41,977 nt of DNA from Sphingobacteriaceae bacterium (GTDB lineage Bacteria > Bacteroidota > Bacteroidia > Sphingobacteriales > Sphingobacteriaceae), in assembly GCA_947458875.1 (NCBI GenBank), contig CANGZD010000011.1, positions 1 through 41,977 of the forward strand, in the 5' to 3' direction. The position numbers and the translations under genes were made by a program. The notes below the pieces were generated by a model, which was not told the DNA's origin, did not search any database, and was given only the letters and a program-made list of their open reading frames with translations. Within the stretch, counting starts at the first letter, position 1, and every line of letters starts with the position of its first letter. Below are positions 32,643-41,923 of this stretch, one piece after another.

Positions 32643-34991
32643 ATGGCAAAAAACCTACTGATAGTTGAGTCTCCGGCTAAAGCCAAAACCATTGAGGGAT
32701 ATCTGGGCAAAGATTTCCTGGTTAAATCGAGTTATGGCCATATACGCGACTTGGTTAAAACCGATGATGCCATTGACATTAACAACCGGTTTGCGCAGAA
32801 ATATGAGGTTCCAGCTGATAAGAAGGCAGTGGTGAGTGAGTTGAAAAAATTAGCAAAAGAAGCAGAAATGGTATGGTTGGCATCGGATGAGGACCGCGAA
32901 GGGGAAGCTATTTCATGGCATTTATTTGAAACGCTGGATTTGAAAGCGGATAAGACCAAACGCATTGTTTTTCATGAGATTACTAAGCCTGCTATTGTGA
33001 AGGCGATTGAAAATCCACGTCAGATTGATTATAATTTAGTGAATGCACAGCAAGCCCGCCGTGTGTTAGACCGATTGGTGGGTTTTGAGCTTTCGCCGGT
33101 ATTATGGAAGAAGGTTAAACCATCGCTGTCTGCCGGCCGAGTACAATCGGTGGCGGTGCGCTTAATTGTAGACCGTGAACGGGAGATTAATCAGTTTAAA
33201 CCGGAGGCTGCTTTTAAAGTGGTAGCCATTTTTTCTACCGGAAAAGCTAAAGAAATATTTAAGGCAGAATTGCCACAGCGTTTTGCTGAGCAAGCAGCGG
33301 CAGCGCAATTTTTGAACGATTGCTTAAATGCTGCATTTAGTGTAAATAGTTTGGAGACTAAACCGGCTAAACGTAGCCCGGCGGCACCGTTTACTACTTC
33401 TACGTTACAACAAGAGGCTAGCCGTAAATTAGGTTTCTCGGTTTCGAGAACTATGTCGGTAGCACAAAAATTATACGAAGCCGGTAAGATTACGTACATG
33501 CGTACGGACTCGGTGAATTTATCGGATACGGCGCTGGATGCTGCTGCTAAGGAGATCCGTTCTGCCTATGGCGAGCAATACCATCAACTACGTAAGTTTA
33601 AAACTAAATCTGCCGGTGCACAAGAGGCTCACGAAGCCATCAGACCTACTTATTTTGATGTGCATACTTTGACTGGGGATGCGGCAGAGAAACGTTTGTA
33701 TGAATTGATATGGAAACGTGCGATTGCATCGCAGATGTCGGAAGCAGCGTTTGAGAAAACTACTGCAAAGATTGGTGTTTCTACCCGTGCTGAGGAATTG
33801 GTGGCTCAGGGTGAAGTAATGAAGTTTGATGGTTTTTTGAAAGTTTACATGGAAAGCAGCGATGAGGAAGATGAGGGTGAAGTAAACTTGGAAGACAGCA
33901 ACGATCAGGCCATTTTGCCGCCATTGAGCAAGGGACAGGCATTGCAATTACGTGAAATGAATGCCACGGAACGTTACTCACGCCCACCAGCACGTTATAC
34001 TGAAGCCAGTTTGGTAAAAAAATTAGAGGAACTCGGCATTGGACGTCCATCAACATATGCACCCACGATTTCTACCGTACAAAACCGTGGTTATGTAGTG
34101 AAAGAAGATCGTGAGGGAAAAGTGAGGAATTACCAATTTTTGAGCCTGAGGGATAATCAAATTGTTACAGAAACAAGAACAGAAAATACGGGTGCTGAAA
34201 AAGCCAAGCTCTTCCCTACTGATATTGGTGCCATTGTGAATGACTTTTTGGTGGAACATTTTAAAGGGATTGTAGATTTCCATTTTACCGCCAAAGTAGA
34301 GAAGGAATTTGATGAGATTGCGCAGGGCTTGAAAGACTGGACGAAAATGCTGGAAAGCTTTTACGGTCCGTTCCATTCTGAAGTAGAAAACACCCTCCAA
34401 AACGCTGAACGAGCCAATGGTGGACGGGAATTGGGTATAGATCCGACCAGCGGCAAGAAAATTTCGGTTCGTATTGGTCGTTTTGGGCCTTTTGTTCAGA
34501 TTGGTGATGCAGAAGATGAAGAAAAACCACGTTATGCAAGCTTGAGAAGCGGGCAGATGTTAGAGAGCATTACTCTGGAGGAAGCGCTTGATTTATTTAA
34601 ACTGCCAAAAAAAGTGGGCGTATTTGAGGAGAAGGAAATGACGGTAGCCATCGGTAAATTCGGTCCTTATATCCGCCATAATAACGCATTTTATTCTTTA
34701 CCTAAAGAAGTAGACCCTTTTGATGTAGATGAGACACAGGCGATTGAAATTATTGCGGATAAGCGTAAACGAGATGCCGAAAAACTGATCAAGGTGTTCG
34801 ATGAAAATCCGGAAGCCCGCATTGAGAATGGCCGCTGGGGACCGTATATTAAATTTGGGAAACTGAACATCAAGATTCCGAAAGATAAAACACCGGAGAG
34901 CCTGACTTACGCTGAAGTTGCTGAACTAGCTGCTGCTGCTGAAAAAGAGGGTCCTAAGACCGGTGTCCGTCGTTTTGCCCGTAAAAAATAA
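32643..34991 (+). CDS. topA: DNA topoisomerase I (type IA)
   Basis: The 782-residue enzyme relaxes negative supercoils. The TOPRIM domain is NLLIVESPAKAKTIEGYLG with Glu9, and LASDEDREGEA with Asp82 and Asp84. The strand-cutting tyrosine is Tyr285 in GKITYMRTDS. Instead of C4 zinc fingers, the C-terminus has repeated beta motifs, RIGRFGPFVQIG, AIGKFGPYIRHN and GRWGPYIKFGKLNIKIP, which bind single-stranded DNA. The tail ends RRFARKK. It is followed at 9 nt by the small gene 35001-35408. Confidence 0.97.
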   Translation: MAKNLLIVESPAKAKTIEGYLGKDFLVKSSYGHIRDLVKTDDAIDINNRFAQKYEVPADKKAVVSELKKLAKEAEMVWLASDEDREGEAISWHLFETLDLKADKTKRIVFHEITKPAIVKAIENPRQIDYNLVNAQQARRVLDRLVGFELSPVLWKKVKPSLSAGRVQSVAVRLIVDREREINQFKPEAAFKVVAIFSTGKAKEIFKAELPQRFAEQAAAAQFLNDCLNAAFSVNSLETKPAKRSPAAPFTTSTLQQEASRKLGFSVSRTMSVAQKLYEAGKITYMRTDSVNLSDTALDAAAKEIRSAYGEQYHQLRKFKTKSAGAQEAHEAIRPTYFDVHTLTGDAAEKRLYELIWKRAIASQMSEAAFEKTTAKIGVSTRAEELVAQGEVMKFDGFLKVYMESSDEEDEGEVNLEDSNDQAILPPLSKGQALQLREMNATERYSRPPARYTEASLVKKLEELGIGRPSTYAPTISTVQNRGYVVKEDREGKVRNYQFLSLRDNQIVTETRTENTGAEKAKLFPTDIGAIVNDFLVEHFKGIVDFHFTAKVEKEFDEIAQGLKDWTKMLESFYGPFHSEVENTLQNAERANGGRELGIDPTSGKKISVRIGRFGPFVQIGDAEDEEKPRYASLRSGQMLESITLEEALDLFKLPKKVGVFEEKEMTVAIGKFGPYIRHNNAFYSLPKEVDPFDVDETQAIEIIADKRKRDAEKLIKVFDENPEARIENGRWGPYIKFGKLNIKIPKDKTPESLTYAEVAELAAAAEKEGPKTGVRRFARKK

Positions 34992-35000
34992 TTCAATTTC

Positions 35001-35408
35001 ATGAAGAAAGACATCCTACAGCCTGTGGTGGAAGGCATTTCTATTGCTGTTGTTTTGGAAAGTGAGGATCCGGTTAGCAGACATTGGAATGTGTATTTGA
35101 TCAATCACCGGACTGAAAAAATTGAGCATGTTTTAGTGAGCTCGAAAGGTTATGGAACTAAGGATGGTAAAGAGGTGAAAACTTCTACCTTACGCCATTC
35201 TATGGGTAGTTTGGAGGCACAGAGTTTTAGCACCATTGAGGCCATTGATGAGCAGGTTTTTGGCTTAACGAATGAATATTGGTTGAGCTTTTATATGGGG
35301 ACTCAGTTATACGATAAGAAATTCATTTTCCTACCTGAAAGTATTATTGACAGCAATTTGATTCGTATTCCGCTGGTAAACAAACCCGGAGTGATGATTG
35401 GGCAATAA
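35001..35408 (+). CDS. Conserved small protein of unknown function, probably Bacteroidota-specific
   Basis: The 135-residue soluble protein has no signal peptide or membrane helix. It alternates short strands: VEGISIAVVLES, HWNVYLINH, KIEHVLVSSKGY, LRHSMGSLEAQSFSTIEAI, YWLSFYMGTQLYDKKFIFLP, suggesting a beta-sandwich. I recall similar proteins annotated, wrongly I believe, as phenylalanyl-tRNA synthetase alpha; there is no aminoacylation motif here. It lies 9 nt behind topA and 39 nt ahead of the PolB-like exonuclease, so it probably belongs to a DNA-metabolism transcript. Function unknown. Confidence 0.78.
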   Translation: MKKDILQPVVEGISIAVVLESEDPVSRHWNVYLINHRTEKIEHVLVSSKGYGTKDGKEVKTSTLRHSMGSLEAQSFSTIEAIDEQVFGLTNEYWLSFYMGTQLYDKKFIFLPESIIDSNLIRIPLVNKPGVMIGQ

Positions 35409-35447
35409 TTTAGCTGCCTTTACGTATAATCTCTTAATTTTACAGAG

Positions 35448-36158
35448 ATGCTCAACCAGGTAGATTTACAACAAGTTTTAGTATTGGATGTGGAAACCGT
35501 CCCCCAATATGCTGCTGCAGAGGAGGTTCCGGCTGCCATCATGGACCTTTGGGCACAAAAAACACAATATCAGCGTCGTGAGGGTGAAAGTCCGGAGGAC
35601 TATTATCACCGTGCCGGGATCTGGGCCGAATTTGGAAAGATCGTTTGTATTTCTTTCGGTGGATTCATCCGTAAACAAGGTGAATATGGTTTTAGGATCA
35701 AGTCTATTGCATCTGATGATGAAGTGGAAGTATTACAAGGCTTCATCGACATTTTAAACAAACAGCCTAAGGAGCTAGTTTTGTGTGCCCATAACGGTAA
35801 AGAATTTGATTTTCCTTATTTATGCCGACGCATGCTCATTAATGGTTTGGCTATACCAAAACAATTACAGATTGCCGGTAAAAAGCCTTGGGAAATCAAC
35901 CACCTGGATACCATGGAACTTTGGAAGTTTGGTGATTTTAAAAATTATACTTCTCTCAATTTGCTGGCTAGTGTTTTGGGTATCCCAAATCCGAAGGATG
36001 ATATACAGGGCAGTGATGTACACTGGGTGTACTGGCAGGATAAAGACTTGAAGCGAATTCAGACCTATTGCCAAAAGGATGTGCTGACCACTGCGCAGAT
36101 TCTGATGAAATTTAAAGGCCTGCCCTCCCTCTCTGAGGAATTGATCTCATACGTTTAG
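35448..36158 (+). CDS. PolB-like 3'-5' exonuclease
   Basis: The 236-residue protein matches the predicted PolB-like exonuclease group (DNA_pol_B_exo2). LVLDVETVPQYA holds the ExoI Asp/Glu. LCAHNGKEFDFPYLCRRM holds ExoII, and QTYCQKDVLTTAQI the ExoIII Asp with a Tyr four residues earlier, giving the DEDDy pattern. FGKIVCISFGG is typical between them. It probably trims DNA 3' ends; biological role unassigned. Its TAG stop overlaps by two bases the stop codon of the convergent lipid-kinase gene. Confidence 0.87.
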   Translation: MLNQVDLQQVLVLDVETVPQYAAAEEVPAAIMDLWAQKTQYQRREGESPEDYYHRAGIWAEFGKIVCISFGGFIRKQGEYGFRIKSIASDDEVEVLQGFIDILNKQPKELVLCAHNGKEFDFPYLCRRMLINGLAIPKQLQIAGKKPWEINHLDTMELWKFGDFKNYTSLNLLASVLGIPNPKDDIQGSDVHWVYWQDKDLKRIQTYCQKDVLTTAQILMKFKGLPSLSEELISYV

Positions 36159-36883
36159 AAAATCAAGTAATTCAACAGGCCTGCTGCGGTCAGCTGGATA
36201 GTGAGGTTATCTAACCCATGGCTGCTGATCGATTCTACCAGCGCCGCCGCCAGACCACAAAGCAAAGCGATACCCAATGCGGGCAGGAATTGAATTGGGG
36301 TGATTTGTAGGATGAAATAAGCTGAAATAATGGTACTTACCAAAAAAACTGCTGCTGATCCCTCTATACTACGGGTGGCTTTGACGCCAAACAGAGTTGG
36401 GACAGTATATTTATGTACCCCCCATTTGGTACCTACGGGCTCTCCTACCGCATCTCCCCAACCCCCTACGAAATAGCCTATGAATGCGGTTTGAGGAAAG
36501 AAGATGTTAGAAAGCACTCCACCAATCGCGGTAGCGAGCAAGGGCAAAACAATGAATTTTTTCTGATGAGGTGCATCGCTTGGCCGGGCTAAAGCCTGAT
36601 AAAACCAAACACTATCACCTGCTAAAACTGCCAGAACCACCATCAGAAATACAAATGCTCCCAACAAACTCACTGCCTGCAAGCCATAAAGGTACTGCAG
36701 TATGCCGGCCAATGAAAAGATGATGAAATGGAATATTTTACGGGTATAAGCCACTCGAACTCCCTTTTTTACACTCAACCATCCGGAGAGGGCTGCTGCT
36801 GCCGGAGTAATAATTATAATGGGCCAAAGCAAATGGGATATGAGCTCCACAGAAGGCAGAAAGGGTTTAATTAGTTCGAACAT
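36155..36883 (-). CDS. Polyprenol/dolichol-kinase (CTP-dependent) family membrane protein
   Basis: The 242-residue protein has about seven membrane helices. YTRKIFHFIIFSLAG and the signature GGWGDAVGEPVGTKWGVHKY, followed by ATRSIEGSAAVF, are those of the SEC59/DGK1/VTE5 group, which phosphorylates lipid alcohols with CTP. In bacteria the substrate is mostly unknown. Its start overlaps the end of the upstream phosphatase-like gene by 17 bp, so the two are translationally coupled. The pair may act on the same lipid in opposite directions (phosphorylation and dephosphorylation); this is inference. Confidence 0.85.
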   Translation of the reverse strand: MFELIKPFLPSVELISHLLWPIIIITPAAAALSGWLSVKKGVRVAYTRKIFHFIIFSLAGILQYLYGLQAVSLLGAFVFLMVVLAVLAGDSVWFYQALARPSDAPHQKKFIVLPLLATAIGGVLSNIFFPQTAFIGYFVGGWGDAVGEPVGTKWGVHKYTVPTLFGVKATRSIEGSAAVFLVSTIISAYFILQITPIQFLPALGIALLCGLAAALVESISSHGLDNLTIQLTAAGLLNYLIF

Positions 36884-38003
36884 TGGCTTGATTCAGGTTG
36901 AGGGCTTTAGAATGGGTTTTTTTTTCAAATTGTTGGATGAAAAATTTCGCTTCCGGACAAATGGTATTCCAATGGTGGATGACCATGGGTTTGGGTGATT
37001 TTTCTATTACCGTTAAAATATTGTTCATCTCCTCCTTGAGATTAGTGTGAGCCAAATTGAGGAGGTGATTTTCAAAATTGATGTCACTATTTTTGAAAAT
37101 TTCATGCTCTTCTTTGATCCTTTTTTGATGATCTATATTGGTTGAATCCATGATATTGATCACAGTTTTCAGCTCTGAGGCTAAGAAAAATGCCAAAAAT
37201 TCCTCTTTGGTAGGATAAGGAGTAAAATAAACTCCGGATGCCAATCGGTACACTTCGCCTCGTTCCAATCTCTTCTTTTCTTCAAAAGTCCGGTTGGCGC
37301 TGAGTTTTTCCACCCTGATAGCCTCTTCTCCGGCTAAGCGTATTAAAAGGTTTTTGACTAGGTTAACCCGATCTTTTCCTAAATAACAATGTACATAATA
37401 ACGTTCATCCTTGTTTTTAGCTAAATTTTCAATGAGCTCCAACGATTTTTGATTGTCACTTAACCAAGGGAGCATGGATGCTTCAATCAATTTAATTTCA
37501 TGTTTTTGGGCCAGCTCTTCTTCTTGCGACATTAAAGTAGCTTCAAAAGGAACCACCGCGGGATGAAGCAAGGAAATGATGGCAGTATAACCTTCTGTTT
37601 TTAGTGCTTTTATTTTTTCTTCATTGGGATAAGGTCCGATGGTGAATTGTTCAGATATCCGATTCTGTACCGTATCCTTATTAATCAGATCGGGTTGCAT
37701 GAAGAGTGCCAACGCAGCAATAGCCAGCAAAAAGGGAATGAAGTTACTGAGAAGCGTATAAGTTTGCCGAGCTTGTTTTTGCTGCCAACGAAAAATAAGG
37801 CGGCTCAGCAAAAAAGAAATCGTGATCAATAACAGGATGAGCAAGATGACTCCTGTCTTCTCCTGAAAGTTAGAAAAGTGCTGATCGCGGACGAGGTCAA
37901 CCCACCAACGCAAGGGCCAAAGTAAAGTGAGTGTACCCAAAGTAAATCCGATACATAGCCATATAAAAAGGAATAAAATGAGGTTTTTGTAGGATAATTT
38001 CAT
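36867..38003 (-). CDS. Membrane-anchored tandem dual-specificity phosphatase-like protein
   Basis: Of the 378 residues, the first 105 form three hydrophobic helices (about 8-30, 50-70, 84-103). The rest looks like two repeated phosphatase domains. Domain 1 (about 118-240) starts FTIGPYPNEEKIKAL and has the CX5R loop HCYLGKDR, Cys206 and Arg212, with a possible acid Asp183. Domain 2 (about 257-365) starts YFTPYPTKEEFLAFF and has HHWNTICPE where the CX5R should be, so catalytic Cys and Arg are lost. No family name comes to mind for the whole protein. It overlaps the dolichol-kinase-like gene, and PTPMT1-type enzymes use this fold on lipid phosphates, so a lipid phosphate substrate is plausible. 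Confidence 0.75.
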   Translation of the reverse strand: MKLSYKNLILFLFIWLCIGFTLGTLTLLWPLRWWVDLVRDQHFSNFQEKTGVILLILLLITISFLLSRLIFRWQQKQARQTYTLLSNFIPFLLAIAALALFMQPDLINKDTVQNRISEQFTIGPYPNEEKIKALKTEGYTAIISLLHPAVVPFEATLMSQEEELAQKHEIKLIEASMLPWLSDNQKSLELIENLAKNKDERYYVHCYLGKDRVNLVKNLLIRLAGEEAIRVEKLSANRTFEEKKRLERGEVYRLASGVYFTPYPTKEEFLAFFLASELKTVINIMDSTNIDHQKRIKEEHEIFKNSDINFENHLLNLAHTNLKEEMNNILTVIEKSPKPMVIHHWNTICPEAKFFIQQFEKKTHSKALNLNQANVRTN

Positions 38004-38160
38004 AGGTGTGACATTTTATCAAATTACCGTTAAATATACTAGTGATTCATTTATATGGTTAAACGTATAATTGTCTTCCGGATGTATAAATCGATTAAAT
38101 AATTGTTAAATAGTGGCTAATTGGCCTGAATAAGGCAATATAATCTTATCTTAGTTAACA

Positions 38161-40299
38161 ATGACTAAAAAAACCAATCATTTTAAAGAAGTATTGAGCC
38201 GCTTGGTATTGGAGATTTTTCATAAATCGGCAAAGCAAGCGTTTAATCATAAACAGGTAGCTGCTAAACTCAAATTAAACGATCCGGAAGCCCGCGATAC
38301 CATTCTTCAAATTTTAAGAGAAGAAACCTTTAAAGGAACGCTCAGGGAACCGGAAAGAGGGAAATTTCAACTCAAAGAATTAAAGACTTTTGTTACCGGA
38401 AAAGTAGATATGACCGCCGATGGGTCGGCTTTTGTGGTGAGTGAAGACGAATTTGAACCGGATATTTTTATAGCTCCCCGCAAGCTCCGCAATGCCCTGC
38501 ATGGAGACACTGTAAGGGTTTATGTTTACGGAAAGCAAAAAGGTGGGCGCAAGAAGGATGGAGAAGTGGTAGAGATCCTGGAAAGGGCTAAAATGGAGTT
38601 CACCGGTATTGTTAAGTTATCCGATCGTTTCGCCTTTTTTGTACCTGACGACAGGAAAATGCTCCATGATATTTTCATTCCGCTCGCTGAACTTAACGGC
38701 GCTAAGGATAACGAAAAAGCCATTGCCCGAATTACAGAATGGCCTGAGGGTGCTAAAAATCCTATTGGGAGCATCAAACATGTTTTAGGTAAACAAGGTG
38801 AAAATAATACCGAAATGAATGCCATACTGGCTGATTTCGGTTTCCCTTTGGCATTTCCTGGCGAAGTAGAGGGTGAGGCAAACGCCATCAGCGAAGAAAT
38901 ACCGAAAGCTGAAATAGCCAAACGCCGAGATTTCAGAAAGATCCTCACTTTTACCATCGACCCATTTGACGCGAAAGATTTTGACGATGCCATCTCCTTC
39001 CAAACATTACCCAACGGGAATTATGAGATTGGCGTTCATATTGCCGACGTTTCCCATTATGTAAAACCCGGCTCTCCTTTGGATAGAGAAGCCTTTGATC
39101 GTGGCACTTCTGTTTACTTGGTAGACCGCGTAATTCCGATGTTGCCCGAACGCTTATCGAATGGCTTGTGTTCTTTAAGACCAAATGAAGATAAATTATG
39201 TTTTTCGGCGGTATTCGAACTAAATGAGTATGCTCATATCCAAAACGAATGGTTTGGGAAGACGATCATCCATTCAGACAGACGCTTCAGCTATGAAGAG
39301 GCTCAAGAGGTAATTGAAGGTAAACGAGCCGATTACAGCAAAGAAATCTTGACCTTGAACAATTTGGCTCATTTACTGCGTGAGCGCAAGTTTAAGCAAG
39401 GTGCCATCAGTTTCGAATCGGCTGAAGTAAAATTTAAACTGGATGAGGCAGGGCGACCTGTAGGTGTTTACGTAAAGGAACGTAAAGATGCACATAAATT
39501 AATCGAAGATTTTATGCTGCTGGCCAACCGAAGGGTGGCTGAATTTATTGCTAAAAAAGGCAAAGGCAAACAGAAATATACCTTTGTTTATCGTTCTCAC
39601 GATGCACCAAATGAACAAACCTTATTGGGTTTTGCTCAATTTGCGGCCAAATTTGGTTATCAGATCAATACCCAAAGCGATCGGGCCATTGCCAGTTCTC
39701 TGAATATGCTTTTGGAAGATGTTGAGGGAAAGAAAGAGCAAAACGTGTTGACCCAGCTGGCCATCAGATCAATGGCTAAGGCGATTTATACCACTAAAAA
39801 ATCAAGTCACTATGGTTTGGCATTTGATTTTTATACGCATTTCACCTCTCCTATCAGGCGTTACCCGGATGTAATGGTGCATCGATTACTGGAGCATTAT
39901 TTGGGGGGTGGAAAATCGGCAAATGCCGATGATTACGAAAGATTATGTCTGCATTCTTCACAAATGGAGAAAAAAGCAGCCGATGCTGAACGGGCGTCGG
40001 TAAAATATAAACAAGCGGAATACCTCAAGGATAATGTGGGAAAATCTTACGAAGGTGTGATCTCGGGTGTGACTGAATGGGGCATGTATGTAGAAATTAT
40101 TGAAAATAAGTGTGAGGGAATGGTTCGATTACGCGATATTAGTGATGATTTCTATATCCTCGATGAGAAAAATTATTGTATCATCGGGCAACGTAAAAAG
40201 AAAAAATACCAACTGGGCGATACCGTAATGATACGCGTTAAAAAAGTGGATCTTGCCAAACGGCAAATCGATTTCAGCTTGGTGAATAGCGAAGAATAG
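38161..40299 (+). CDS. rnr: Ribonuclease R
   Basis: The 712-residue processive 3'-5' exoribonuclease opens with a winged-helix and cold-shock domains. VTGKVDMTADGSAFV marks the first OB fold. The RNB domain carries the metal site TIDPFDAKDFDDAISF (about 264-279) and HFTSPIRRYPDVMVHR. The C-terminus is an S1 domain (YEGVISGVTEWGMYVEI). It degrades structured RNA. A 157-bp gap before it has no clear consensus promoter. The polyprenyl synthase gene follows 7 nt after its stop, likely in the same transcript. Confidence 0.95.
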   Translation: MTKKTNHFKEVLSRLVLEIFHKSAKQAFNHKQVAAKLKLNDPEARDTILQILREETFKGTLREPERGKFQLKELKTFVTGKVDMTADGSAFVVSEDEFEPDIFIAPRKLRNALHGDTVRVYVYGKQKGGRKKDGEVVEILERAKMEFTGIVKLSDRFAFFVPDDRKMLHDIFIPLAELNGAKDNEKAIARITEWPEGAKNPIGSIKHVLGKQGENNTEMNAILADFGFPLAFPGEVEGEANAISEEIPKAEIAKRRDFRKILTFTIDPFDAKDFDDAISFQTLPNGNYEIGVHIADVSHYVKPGSPLDREAFDRGTSVYLVDRVIPMLPERLSNGLCSLRPNEDKLCFSAVFELNEYAHIQNEWFGKTIIHSDRRFSYEEAQEVIEGKRADYSKEILTLNNLAHLLRERKFKQGAISFESAEVKFKLDEAGRPVGVYVKERKDAHKLIEDFMLLANRRVAEFIAKKGKGKQKYTFVYRSHDAPNEQTLLGFAQFAAKFGYQINTQSDRAIASSLNMLLEDVEGKKEQNVLTQLAIRSMAKAIYTTKKSSHYGLAFDFYTHFTSPIRRYPDVMVHRLLEHYLGGGKSANADDYERLCLHSSQMEKKAADAERASVKYKQAEYLKDNVGKSYEGVISGVTEWGMYVEIIENKCEGMVRLRDISDDFYILDEKNYCIIGQRKKKKYQLGDTVMIRVKKVDLAKRQIDFSLVNSEE

Positions 40300-40306
40300 C
40301 CGATCC

Positions 40307-41281
40307 ATGCACAGCATTAAAGAATTACAATCTATCCTGGCGCAAGCCGTAAAAGACCAAAAATATCCAGCCCATCCGGCCGAATTATACGAGCCCATCA
40401 CCTATTTAATGGATCTGGGTGGTAAACGGATGCGTCCGGTATTGCTGTTAATGTCGACCGAACTTTTTGGCGGAAGACTTGAGAAAGCAATCGATCCAGC
40501 AATGGCCATTGAGGTATTTCACAATTTTACACTCATGCATGATGACATCATGGACAAAGCACCCCTGCGAAGAGGGAGAGCCACGGTTCATGAAAAATGG
40601 AATGCCAATGTGGCCATTCTATCTGGTGATGTCATGTTGGTAGAAGGTTATAAATTACTGAGCAATTTAGAGGCTTCTTTACTCAAACCTGTGCTAAAAG
40701 TGTTTAACGAAACTGCTGTAGGGGTTTGTGAAGGCCAGCAAATTGATATGAATTTTGAAAGTAGAGCCCATGTACCTGTGGCCGAATACCTCGAAATGAT
40801 CAGGCTCAAAACAGCTGTCTTACTTGGCGGAGCCTTAAAAATTGGTGCTTTAATTGCGGGAGCAAAGCCAGAAGACGCAGAGCGCATCGGTGAGTTTGGC
40901 GAGAACCTCGGTATAGCCTTCCAATTACAAGATGACATCCTGGATGTTTACGGCGACCCGGATAAATTTGGCAAGCAAGTGGGCGGCGATATCCTCGCTA
41001 ATAAGAAGACCTTTCTGCTCATTAAGGCACAAGAACTGGCTACCAGTTCAGATGCTGAAGACTTATCGAAGTGGCTAAAAAAGACTGATTTCCAAGCTGA
41101 AGAAAAAGTACAGGCTGTAACGGCCATTTATAACCAACTCGGCATTCGTGGCCTGGCCGAACAGGCGATGCAAAACTATGCCGAAAAAGCCCTCTACCAA
41201 CTGAAGGCCATCCAAGTACCCGAAGAACGAAAAACCGCACTCCGGGAATTTGCAGAGCAGCTTTTGGTGAGAGAACACTGA
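40307..41281 (+). CDS. Polyprenyl diphosphate synthase (trans)
   Basis: The 324-residue all-helical enzyme has GGKRMRP near the N-terminus, the first Asp-rich motif DDIMDKAPLRRG (about 79-90) and the second LQDDILDVYGD (about 207-217). It extends allylic diphosphates with IPP to make a C15 to C40 chain for quinone side chains or similar lipids. Position 5 before FARM is Phe/Thr-like (NFTLMHDD), and chain length cannot be fixed from this. It follows rnr by 7 nt, and a repeat region ends the unit. Confidence 0.92.
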   Translation: MHSIKELQSILAQAVKDQKYPAHPAELYEPITYLMDLGGKRMRPVLLLMSTELFGGRLEKAIDPAMAIEVFHNFTLMHDDIMDKAPLRRGRATVHEKWNANVAILSGDVMLVEGYKLLSNLEASLLKPVLKVFNETAVGVCEGQQIDMNFESRAHVPVAEYLEMIRLKTAVLLGGALKIGALIAGAKPEDAERIGEFGENLGIAFQLQDDILDVYGDPDKFGKQVGGDILANKKTFLLIKAQELATSSDAEDLSKWLKKTDFQAEEKVQAVTAIYNQLGIRGLAEQAMQNYAEKALYQLKAIQVPEERKTALREFAEQLLVREH

Positions 41282-41328
41282 GAGTTGTGAGTTCGCAGTC
41301 AGGAGTTTGGAGTTGTTAGTTCTTTAAT

Positions 41329-41417
41329 CGTCATTTCGAATCGCGAATTATGGAGATGAAAAATTTCCAATGTAAAATAGTAATGAAGAGATTACTCGCT
41401 ACACTCGAAATGATGAC
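41329..41417. repeat. Dispersed palindromic intergenic repeat, decayed copy 3
   Basis: CGTCATTTCGA (41329-41339) is intact; the far arm reads TCGAAATGATGAC (41405-41417), with a TGA insertion-like change. Inner arms are reduced to GAGATGAAAAATTTC and GAGATTACTC. Upstream, 41281-41320 is GAGTT-rich (GAGTT at four places). Confidence 0.6.
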
Positions 41418-41427
41418 CGAGAAAAAT

Positions 41428-41476
41428 AAAAAAGCCCCGAATTTCTTCGAGGCTTTTCTCTTGGAATGTATTCCAA
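41428..41476 (-). terminator. rpmA terminator and stem-loop
   Basis: Right after the rpmA stop a perfect hairpin TTGGAA-TGTA-TTCCAA (41461-41476) is followed by AAAAGCC-CGAA/TTCG-GGCTTTT (41432-41459), then a T-run on the minus strand. The second hairpin is the intrinsic terminator. Confidence 0.85.
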
Positions 41477-41923
41477 TTATTTTTTAGCAGCTGGCTTCTT
41501 TGCAGGTGCTTTTTTCTCGGCAGCGGCTTTAGGTGTAGCAGCCTTTTTGGGCGCAGCAGCTTTTTTAGCCGGTGCTTCAGCAACAGGAGCAGCTTCAACA
41601 GCTACTTCAGCCACTACAGGTTCAGCTTTTTTTGGCGCAGCAGCCTTTTTAGGTGCAGCTACTTTAACTTCTGTAGGTAATACCGATACGTATGATTTGT
41701 TGTTTGCTTTCTTACGGAAAACAACGGTACCATCAATTAAAGCGAACAAAGTATGGTCTTTACCCAAACCTACGTTTTTATCTGGATGGTGCTGGGTACC
41801 ACGCTGACGTACAATGATGTTTCCAGCAATTGCTTCCTGACCACCGAAAATTTTGATACCTAAACGTTTACTATGCGATTCGCGACCGTTCTTGGAACTA
41901 CCGGCCCCTTTCTTATGTGCCAT
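41477..41923 (-). CDS. rpmA: 50S ribosomal protein L27 with Ala/Lys/Pro-rich C-terminal tail
   Basis: Residues 1-86 are a normal L27: [60 protein letters not shown] and [18 protein letters not shown]. The N-terminus reaches the peptidyl transferase centre. After it come about 62 residues of [13 protein letters not shown] and PAKK repeats with an acidic break ([13 protein letters not shown]), like a histone-H1 or Hc1 tail. L27 is usually about 85-90 residues. The frame is intact to a stop just before a terminator, so the tail is not a read-through error. rplU is expected to the right, outside the window. Confidence 0.95.
   Translation of the reverse strand: MAHKKGAGSSKNGRESHSKRLGIKIFGGQEAIAGNIIVRQRGTQHHPDKNVGLGKDHTLFALIDGTVVFRKKANNKSYVSVLPTEVKVAAPKKAAAPKKAEPVVAEVAVEAAPVAEAPAKKAAAPKKAATPKAAAEKKAPAKKPAAKK

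Noticed and set aside
33588-34539. Minus-strand ORFs opposite topA
   Set aside because: They lie in antisense to conserved TopA segments and show no domain of their own.
35001-35408. Phenylalanyl-tRNA synthetase alpha subunit
   Set aside because: At 135 residues it is too short and lacks class II synthetase motifs.
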